Below are positions 1 to 4,912 of a stretch of 7,748 nucleotides of DNA, one piece after another; the first letter of the stretch is position 1, and every line of letters begins with the position of its first letter. The position numbers were made by a program, and so were the translations under genes. The DNA lies in NCBI GenBank assembly GCA_015904055.1, contig JABMDE010000087.1:55283-63030 (forward strand), written 5' to 3'. The stretch comes from Nitrospira sp. (lineage in GTDB: Bacteria; Nitrospirota; Nitrospiria; Nitrospirales; Nitrospiraceae). Under the pieces are notes generated by a model, which saw nothing but the letters and a program-made list of their open reading frames with translations, did no database searches and was not told the DNA's origin.

Positions 1-75
1 TGCCGACGACAGCTGCTCCGGCGAGGGGATGCGACGGATTAAATTGATCGGCTCATCATTGAATCGGCGAGACAT
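1..75 (-). CDS. N-terminus of an unidentified protein, cut by the left window edge
   Basis: An ATG at 75 on the minus strand opens a frame that stays open for 25 codons to the window edge, beginning MSRRFNDEPINLIRRIPSPE. The start is supported by a purine-rich GGAGAAG (plus positions 81-87) with GGAG 8 bases before the ATG, and by a candidate promoter and leader dyad further upstream. It points away from tldE and lies 268 bases beyond its stop, so it is probably a separate transcription unit. The visible residues show no signal peptide or membrane segment. Twenty-five residues are too few to name the family. The gene body lies outside the window. Confidence 0.6.
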   Translation of the reverse strand, partial: MSRRFNDEPINLIRRIPSPEQLSSA

Positions 76-89
76 GTGCGCTTCTCCAC

Positions 90-120
90 ACCATATTTGC
101 ACCACCACACTGCATATGGT
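90..120 (-). promoter_or_regulatory. Imperfect dyad in the leader of the left-edge gene
   Basis: ACCATAT (90-96) and ATATGGT (114-120) are perfect inverted arms. The pairing continues inward as GCA (99-101) with TGC (111-113) across a two-base TT bulge, leaving a 9-base loop. The dyad lies between the candidate promoter (135-163) and the ribosome binding site (81-87) of the gene starting at 75. It could be a leader RNA hairpin next to the Shine-Dalgarno sequence or a DNA operator. The symmetry is visible directly; any regulatory role is inferred. Confidence 0.4.
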
Positions 121-134
121 GATAAACAGTCTGT

Positions 135-163
135 TGTCTACTCCTGCCAGACACAAGAGTCAA
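135..163 (-). promoter_or_regulatory. Candidate sigma-70-type promoter for the left-edge gene
   Basis: On the minus strand TTGACT (plus 158-163) matches five of six bases of the -35 consensus. After exactly 17 bases comes TAGACA (plus 135-140), a poor -10 match that keeps the initial TA. Transcription would start near 128 and give a leader of about 50 bases that contains the 90-120 dyad. The -35 and spacing are good and the -10 is weak, so this is a candidate only. Confidence 0.35.
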
Positions 164-225
164 CGATTTTCTCCGGCTTTTTTGGATAACCGCCTGCCAA
201 GGAACTATTGGCACGATGTGACGGA

Positions 226-243
226 GGGAATTAGAAAATTCCT
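226..243. other. Short inverted repeat downstream of tldE
   Basis: GGAATT (227-232) and AATTCC (237-242) form a perfect 6-bp inverted repeat around a 4-base loop, with a possible wobble pair at 226/243. It lies about 100 bases past the tldE stop. Neither strand has a T-tract after it, so it does not look like a standard intrinsic terminator, although it is the best hairpin between tldE and the next gene. Its function is unknown. Confidence 0.25.
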
Positions 244-260
244 GAGGACTGAGTGCTGAG
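242..260. repeat. Three CTGAG motifs at 7-base spacing
   Basis: CTGAG occurs at 242-246, 249-253 and 256-260, each start exactly 7 bases after the last (CTCAG on the minus strand). The intervening two bases differ (GA, TG). It lies in the noncoding stretch between tldE and the left-edge gene. With three short copies this may be chance. Confidence 0.3.
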
Positions 261-343
261 ATGTTCGGACCGGATGACCTGCCTGTACCGAGACAATGCG
301 CGTTCCCACAGATTGGCCCCTGTACCAGGCTGTAATCAAATCG

Positions 344-1687
344 CTAAAAGCGCGTGACGCTGGAAAAGTTGAATTCCGGCAGGACCATGGCCGGCGCCAG
401 CATCTTTCCGGTCTCTGCCGTCACCGCCTCCATCGGTCCCGTTGCGGCATCGATCTGTTGAAAGATGCGGAGTGGACTGTCGTGGAATCGGAAGTTTTTG
501 ATCGCAGAAACGATTTCTCCTTTTTCCACGAGAAATGTGCCGTCTCGCGTCATACCGGTCACAGTGAGATCTGTGGGGTTAACGGTGCGAATATACCAAA
601 AGTTTGTGACCAGGATCGCCCGATCGGTTCGTTTGATAAGGTCCTGCACGGTGCCGTACGCAGCACCATTGACGGACAGGACCGGTGCGTCCAGGGTCGG
701 AAGATCTTGCACTCCGTGGGTTTTTGCCGTGAACCGATCATGGGCCAGTTGGGCGAGCAGGCCATGGTCGATCCATGTGGACGGCATACTCGGCAAGCCT
801 TCTGAGGTCAATCCCACACCAAGCAGGTCGGCATGGCCAGGCGCGTTACACAACGTCAGCCGGTCGTCGACAATCTGCGCTCCCAGTTTGCCTGCGAATG
901 GGCTGGTGCCTTTGTCATAGGATTTGGCGTCGAGCGACCACATGAGCCACGTCCACAGACCTGCCACGGCGGCCGGTTCGAGGATGACCGGATAGGGCCC
1001 GGCTGGAAGCTCTACCGGCTCTCGACTGCGCTTCGCCTTTGCAATAGCCGCCAGCGTCCGTTCCTGAATTTTCAGGTGATCCACCGAGCGGTGCGCCGCC
1101 GCACTCCACCCGGTCGCATCTCCCGTCTGGGCCGTGAGGCTGAATCGTGCATCCGCCCGCACTTCGTAGCCGAAGAGTCCGTTGTTGGCCGCAATGCCCA
1201 CCGACGCCGTCGAAGTTGAGACCACCCCCGCAGCCAGTAGATTCTCCATGCGGCAGTGCCCGATGGCTTCGTTCGCATATTCGAGGCGGCGCGCCGGTCC
1301 CGCCGCCGTCGTTTCCGGCCTGGCTGTTTCACGAGCCACGAACGGGAACGGCTCCGGAGGTGGAAGATATTCCGGATCCTCTGGTGAAATTTGTGCAATA
1401 CGCTCAGCCCGCGCGAGCGTCTCGTGGATCGACCCGGCGGTAAAATCCGTCGTGGACGCCGTGCCATGCCGCCTGCCGAATGCGACCGTCACAACCAGTG
1501 TCCCGCGCCGCTGATCCACATTCTGCACGACTTGGTTGTTGGCAAATCTGGCGGTACCGGCATGCACATCATGGATCGTCACGGTAGTCTCGTCACCGGA
1601 AGATCGGGTAAACACCAGGTCGGCGAGAAAGCGAAATTCCTCACGCCCCGTCATTTTCGGCCAGCGCTTGGTGTTCCCCACACTCAT
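344..1687 (-). CDS. tldE: TldE/PmbA-type subunit of the TldD-TldE metalloprotease
   Basis: The product has 447 residues, close to E. coli PmbA/TldE (450). The C-terminal half carries the family hallmarks: a VTNFWYIR stretch at about 360-367, then VTGMTRDGTFLVE at 376-388 and KNFRF at 397-401. There is no HExxxH motif, as expected for TldE, the partner that shapes the active site while TldD supplies the metal. In E. coli the TldD-TldE complex is a cytoplasmic protease that trims modified or unfolded peptides, including the microcin B17 precursor and the CcdA antitoxin; the substrate here is unknown. The ATG overlaps the tldD TGA (ATGA, 1684-1687), and GAGGGG precedes it by 6 bases inside tldD, so translation is probably coupled. 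No signal peptide or membrane helix is visible. The family and pairing are secure. Confidence 0.92.
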   Translation of the reverse strand: MSVGNTKRWPKMTGREEFRFLADLVFTRSSGDETTVTIHDVHAGTARFANNQVVQNVDQRRGTLVVTVAFGRRHGTASTTDFTAGSIHETLARAERIAQISPEDPEYLPPPEPFPFVARETARPETTAAGPARRLEYANEAIGHCRMENLLAAGVVSTSTASVGIAANNGLFGYEVRADARFSLTAQTGDATGWSAAAHRSVDHLKIQERTLAAIAKAKRSREPVELPAGPYPVILEPAAVAGLWTWLMWSLDAKSYDKGTSPFAGKLGAQIVDDRLTLCNAPGHADLLGVGLTSEGLPSMPSTWIDHGLLAQLAHDRFTAKTHGVQDLPTLDAPVLSVNGAAYGTVQDLIKRTDRAILVTNFWYIRTVNPTDLTVTGMTRDGTFLVEKGEIVSAIKNFRFHDSPLRIFQQIDAATGPMEAVTAETGKMLAPAMVLPEFNFSSVTRF

Positions 1688-3141
1688 GAACGCCCCTCGC
1701 CTCTGATGACCTGCACGTTTCGGAATCGTGCCGGGGATGCGGCATGGGTCATCCAGCCCGATTGACCCGGCTGCCCCTTGCCACAGGTAATAAATCCATA
1801 CCGCCGTCGAAACGTCCGGTCCGCGACTCCGTCGCAGCTGTTCCAGAATTCCGGCGTGATCCCATGGTAGATCACATCGCGAAGCATGTGGGTGCGCTTC
1901 CCCTTTTCAATCAGCCAGAAGGCATCGCCACCGAACTGAAAGTTGTATCGCCGTTGATCGATGCTGTAGGACCCGTGGCCTTCGATATAAATTCCCCGCT
2001 TCACACCGGCGATCAGCTGATCGAGCGTGTCAGTGCCGGGATCGAGTCCGATATTGGCGATGCGAACCATTGGAATGCTGCCCCATCCGTCAGCTCGATT
2101 CGAGCCACGCGAACGAGCATCACCAATCTTCGGCGCAACTTCCCGATTGGTACAGTAGCCGACGAAAATCCCGTTCCGGATAACATCCCACTGTTGGCAC
2201 TGCACACCATCATCGTCATACCCGGTTGCCGCAAGCGTATCCGGTTCAGTGTTATCGGCCACGAGACTTACGTCCGGCGAGCCATAGCGAAAGTTTCCCA
2301 GCTTTTCTGTCGTCAAAAAACTGGTGCCGGCATAGTTGGCCTCGTACCCGAGTGCTCGATCCAGCTCACTGGGATGGCCGCAGGACTCATGAATGGTCAA
2401 AGATAGGTGTTCGGGATCCAGGACAAGATCATACAGACCGGCATCCACCACTTGTGCCTTGACCTTTTCCACCGCTTGCACGGCCACACGCGAGGCCTCC
2501 CGCTGCAGATCGGCCTCCTCGATTAATTCATAGCCTTGGCGAAGATGGGGCGTATTGAAGCTGCGTGAAGCAAACCGGCCCTCGTACAGTGCCGTCGCCG
2601 TACACTCACCCTGTCCCGCCAACAAATCAAATTCCAGGTGTGAGCCCTCCGTCGATACGAATAGCTTACGATCTCGACGGGCCCACAGACTGGCGCTGCT
2701 TCGCGCAATCCCCTCCTGTCGATGGAGCCTGTCCATCACGTTCAGCAATAAGTCGGTTTTTTTCTCCAGCGGCACACTGAAGGGATTGATACGGCAGGAC
2801 GTGACCACACGATCGCGATGGACCGGTTCCGGAACCAATCGGATCTTCTCAAGCGCGACAGAGGCAGACCCCTTGGCAATCTCCACAGCCAAATCTGCCA
2901 CACGCGGGACCTCTTCAAGTGACAGGATGGAGCTTGCGGCAAACCCCCAGGATCCGTGATAGAGCACACGCACCCCGAATCCGGTGTCACGGACATCTTG
3001 AATCGACGCGATCCGACGATCTTCACCGTCGATCTGTTCTGTTTGGCTGTCTTGAATGCGGATATCGCCGTACTCTGCGCCCGATGCCGCAATGCGTTTC
3101 AGAGCCAGCTCGGCGAATTCGTCCCAGATCGGAGAGCTCAT
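1684..3141 (-). CDS. tldD: TldD-type zinc metalloprotease, catalytic subunit
   Basis: The product has 485 residues, against 481 for E. coli TldD. Residues 251-256 read HESCGH, the HExxxH metal-binding and catalytic motif of TldD proteins, followed by an ELDRALGYEANYAGTSF stretch (259-275). GYDDDGV (307-313) and IANIGLDPG (361-369) follow, then CGKGQPGQ (453-460), which holds the C-terminal cysteine expected as a further metal ligand. The frame is open further upstream (to 3357), but the added residues are Pro/Ser/Arg/Thr-rich and unlike the family. The ATG at 3141 gives the expected N-terminus (MSSPIWDEFAELALKRI) and has GAGAG 8 bases before it. It is the first gene of the pair and overlaps tldE by four bases. 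The protein should be a cytosolic peptidase; its substrate cannot be read from the context, and no RiPP precursor or toxin-antitoxin pair is visible in the window. Confidence 0.93.
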   Translation of the reverse strand: MSSPIWDEFAELALKRIAASGAEYGDIRIQDSQTEQIDGEDRRIASIQDVRDTGFGVRVLYHGSWGFAASSILSLEEVPRVADLAVEIAKGSASVALEKIRLVPEPVHRDRVVTSCRINPFSVPLEKKTDLLLNVMDRLHRQEGIARSSASLWARRDRKLFVSTEGSHLEFDLLAGQGECTATALYEGRFASRSFNTPHLRQGYELIEEADLQREASRVAVQAVEKVKAQVVDAGLYDLVLDPEHLSLTIHESCGHPSELDRALGYEANYAGTSFLTTEKLGNFRYGSPDVSLVADNTEPDTLAATGYDDDGVQCQQWDVIRNGIFVGYCTNREVAPKIGDARSRGSNRADGWGSIPMVRIANIGLDPGTDTLDQLIAGVKRGIYIEGHGSYSIDQRRYNFQFGGDAFWLIEKGKRTHMLRDVIYHGITPEFWNSCDGVADRTFRRRYGFITCGKGQPGQSGWMTHAASPARFRNVQVIRGEGRS

Positions 3142-3175
3142 GGTGATCACTCTCGAATTGAATGAAGTGATGGGT

Positions 3176-3181
3176 AGTATA
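3176..3181 (-). promoter_or_regulatory. Candidate -10 element of the tldD-tldE operon
   Basis: On the minus strand TATACT sits about 35 bases before the tldD ATG and would give a leader of roughly 28 bases. It matches five of six -10 consensus bases. No good -35 hexamer is seen 16-18 bases upstream (the region is GC-rich, around CACCGT), so activity may need an activator, or the match may be accidental. Confidence 0.35.
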
Positions 3182-3268
3182 ACAGGACGCGGGCAGGAAC
3201 GGTGAGCGCGAGCAGTGCGGGTTGGGCAGATGTCTGTAGATGGCGTTTGAGTTGTTAAATAAACGGTG

Positions 3269-3291
3269 GGGGCAAGAGGAGTTCTTGCCCC
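3269..3291 (-). terminator. Strong hairpin, possible terminator of the upstream minus-strand genes
   Basis: GGGGCAAG (3269-3276) and CTTGCCCC (3284-3291) are perfect inverted arms. A further A-T pair inside gives a 9-bp stem with a 5-base loop. Read on the minus strand the stem is followed by CACCGTTTATTTAAC, a broken T-rich stretch, which would suit termination of transcripts coming from the reductase/DUF1295 side before the tldD promoter. On the plus strand there is no T-tract. The hairpin is clear; the terminator role is moderate because the T-run is interrupted and starts several bases after the stem. Confidence 0.5.
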
Positions 3292-3301
3292 ATAGGCAGG
3301 A

Positions 3302-3343
3302 CTGCGGTTTTGGCTGGAAGGTGACGTCCCGCCAAAACTGCAG
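3302..3343. repeat. 13-bp near-perfect inverted repeat
   Basis: CTGCGGTTTTGGC (3302-3314) and GCCAAAACTGCAG (3331-3343) are inverted copies that differ at one position, with a 16-base centre. As plus-strand RNA the mismatch is a G-U wobble; as minus-strand RNA it is a C-A mismatch, so the fold is somewhat better on the plus strand. It sits 10 bases upstream of the strong hairpin in the minus direction and about 20 bases after the stop of the 46-residue ORF. No T-tract follows on either strand. It could be part of a tandem terminator, a scar of a small mobile element or a processing site. Only the symmetry is certain. Confidence 0.55.
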
Positions 3344-3349
3344 CACCCA

Positions 3350-3751
3350 CTATTCAAGAAGGTCAGACCACCGTGCCCATGCGGGTCTCGTCGACGAAGG
3401 TCTCGGTCGCATCGTCGATCGCCCGGCTGTGGCGGCCTTTGGGAGGCAGGATGAAGAGTTGTTTCGGGTCGATCTTGTCTTTCTTCTCCGGCGGCATCGA
3501 CATCTCAGTCCCGCATAGAACACCACCAACATCGCCGTGAGCACGATCCGCTCGATCCCGCTGTCGGCTTGGGTGGTATACCAGAGCACCACCGCCATGA
3601 GCCCCAAACACCATCCGACATCTCCGATCGCGGCATTCTTCACACGCCGCTGTACCGCCCACAGCCACACCATGACGACCGCCATCACAAGATAGGCCGT
3701 CACGACAAGGGACAAGGGGTCGGATTCAATGATTCCGGTTTCAGATCCCAT
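3350..3751 (-). pseudogene. Truncated DUF1295-like membrane protein (5' part only)
   Basis: The supported part runs from the ATG at 3751 to about 3504 (roughly 82 residues). It has three hydrophobic segments (about residues 11-30, 38-58, 65-82) and a sequence around NAAIGDVGWCLGL that resembles the N-terminal region of DUF1295 / steroid 5-alpha-reductase-like proteins, which normally continue for about 170 residues more. After FYAGLR the frame turns into an Arg/Ser-rich tail to the stop at 3350 that looks like an off-frame reading of the small ORF at 3363-3503. AAGGA lies 6 bases before the ATG at 3751 but only 3 before the ATG at 3754, so 3751 is preferred. It follows the reductase by 23 bases, so the two were probably co-transcribed. 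Most likely it is a 3'-deleted remnant; a short functional membrane protein is possible. Confidence 0.55.
3363..3503 (-). CDS. Small 46-residue hydrophilic ORF at the truncation point
   Basis: The frame opens at an ATG (3503; a second ATG at 3497) and ends at TGA 3363-3365. The product is charged (MSMPPEKKDKIDPKQ at the N-terminus, ending ETRMGTVV), with no membrane segment or signal peptide. Third codon positions are nearly all G or C, as in the neighbouring true genes, which argues that this frame and not the overlapping DUF1295 frame is coding here. No clear Shine-Dalgarno sequence precedes the ATG. The same frame stays open upstream, so a single -1 shift would join it to the DUF1295-like segment. 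It may be a small protein translated by coupling, the 3' end of a gene fused by deletion, or the tail of a frameshifted gene. I do not recognise a family. Confidence 0.5.
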   Translation of the reverse strand: MSMPPEKKDKIDPKQLFILPPKGRHSRAIDDATETFVDETRMGTVV

Positions 3752-3774
3752 CATGCATCCTTCATTGTTATCTT

Positions 3775-4656
3775 TTACGGTACGCCGGGCTCATAGTCCC
3801 ACAAATCGGTGTCTCGATGCACCCGACCCTCCAGCCAACTGCGAAAGCCTGGAATGGGAAACGACAAGACGGCCTGGATCTTCTCGCAGTTCAGAGAGAG
3901 ATCAGCAGGCCGCAGCGCACCGGCATGGGAGCGAGCGGACCCCTCGACAAGCCGGCCTTGCAGTTCCGGATACCAGGGCAACAGCGCCTGTCCGATTTCC
4001 CAGCGTGACAACCGTTCCCGGCCACCGAGATGATAGAGGCCCGGCACAGTCTTGGTACATAGTTCCCAGATAGTCCGCGCAATGGCTCCAGCCGGTAACG
4101 GAGCGCGAAACTCATCGGCATAGAGCGAGGCGTTCGCACCGCTCTTAGCCATACGACACATGTCTTCGACGAAGCTCCAATCCCCATGCTGCGACGTTCC
4201 GGCTGTCAGCACAATCCGCAGCACCGTGTGGCGGGGATTCTCCAAAACAAGCCGTTCCGCTTCCAGTTTGGTCTTGCCGTAGACGTTGATGGGATTCGGG
4301 GTGTCTTCTTCCCGATACCAGCCCTGCCGGCCGTCGAAGACTTCGCCACTTGATAGAAAGATAAACGGGATATCGTTGGAGAGTCGAGCCAGTTGAGCTG
4401 TTGCGTCCACGTTGATACAACGGGCCAGTTCAGGCTGCTGCTCACAATCCTTCGTGCGGCTCAGGGCCGCGCAGTGGATGACGGCGTGAGGGTCGATCCG
4501 CTGCCAGGTCCGCTCGACAGCAGCCTGATCTGTGAGGTCAAGATCGGCACGAGTGAGCCCATGAACCTCCCAGCCTGACGCCCATCGAGCCGCGGACGTC
4601 ATCACATACTGCCCGATCAGTCCCGCTGCTCCCGTCACAACCACACGCGGCGTCAT
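3775..4656 (-). CDS. RmlD-like short-chain dehydrogenase/reductase (sugar-nucleotide reductase family)
   Basis: The product has 293 residues, normal for RmlD-type extended SDRs. An N-terminal Rossmann fold is shown by VVVTGAAGLIG (5-15), the acidic end of a later strand at DLDLTD (38-43), HCAA (61-64, in the place of the usual NAAA) and LSSGEVFDG (101-109). The catalytic pair is YGKTK (Tyr126, Lys130). RPADLSL (249-255) matches the C-terminal substrate-domain motif of the family. It probably reduces or epimerises a nucleotide-sugar or related substrate with NAD(P)H in the cytosol. RmlD itself makes dTDP-L-rhamnose, but no rmlA, rmlB or rmlC is nearby, so that role is not assigned. The ATG at 4656 has only a weak GGA upstream. 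The stop is 23 bases from the next start, suggesting an operon with the DUF1295-like fragment. Confidence 0.85.
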   Translation of the reverse strand: MTPRVVVTGAAGLIGQYVMTSAARWASGWEVHGLTRADLDLTDQAAVERTWQRIDPHAVIHCAALSRTKDCEQQPELARCINVDATAQLARLSNDIPFIFLSSGEVFDGRQGWYREEDTPNPINVYGKTKLEAERLVLENPRHTVLRIVLTAGTSQHGDWSFVEDMCRMAKSGANASLYADEFRAPLPAGAIARTIWELCTKTVPGLYHLGGRERLSRWEIGQALLPWYPELQGRLVEGSARSHAGALRPADLSLNCEKIQAVLSFPIPGFRSWLEGRVHRDTDLWDYEPGVP

Positions 4657-4912
4657 GACAGGTCCATGGCGAAACCGTTTGTTCGGAGAGATGGCATTGA
4701 GGCAACCGGTTAGATGAGTGGGGCACGGCCTACAGGCACCGATAATGTCCCATCGAAGCGTGCAGGCTTACATTGCGGGGAGATTCTACGACTTCAGACT
4801 GCCGGTTGGAAGAGGTCACACCGGCAAACAGGAACAGTTACAAGTACGAAGACTGGTCACCCGATTGTGGTTGCAAAGATAGGCGCACGGCCTCCTCGCA
4901 AACCCTTCACGA
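4657..4912. other. Intergenic spacer between kinase and reductase
   Basis: No gene is seen here on either strand. A minus-strand CATTAT about 80 bases before the reductase start is a partial -10 match without a recognisable -35, so I do not call a promoter. The spacer length still suggests that the reductase has its own promoter and is not simply read through from the kinase. A 7-bp inverted repeat near the middle is listed separately. Confidence 0.5.
4800..4826. other. Hairpin downstream of the kinase gene
   Basis: TGCCGGT (4800-4806) and ACCGGCA (4820-4826) form a perfect 7-bp inverted repeat with a 13-base loop, about 90 bases past the kinase stop. The minus-strand sequence after it has no T-tract. 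It might help end the kinase transcript by a factor-dependent route, but the evidence is only the symmetry. Confidence 0.25.

Noticed and set aside
29..259. Plus-strand 76-codon open frame over the left spacer
   Set aside because: It runs through the minus-strand gene start, its ribosome binding site, the leader dyad and the candidate promoter, and the translation is low-complexity with no family features.
342..352. CGCT-AAA-AGCG hairpin at the tldE stop codon as a terminator
   Set aside because: The stem has only four pairs, includes the stop codon and has no T-tract on the minus strand.
296..805. Plus-strand open frame opposite tldE
   Set aside because: It overlaps the conserved C-terminal motifs of TldE, and its product is Arg/His/Cys-rich with no family resemblance.
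1744..2406. Plus-strand open frame of 220 codons opposite tldD
   Set aside because: It lies antisense to the HExxxH and CGK regions of TldD and is explained as a shadow frame.
3142..3357. Upstream extension of tldD giving a 557-residue protein
   Set aside because: The extra 72 residues are Ser/Pro/Thr/Arg-rich and unlike the family, and they cover the spacer with the inverted repeats and the candidate -10. The ATG at 3141 gives the family-typical N-terminus.
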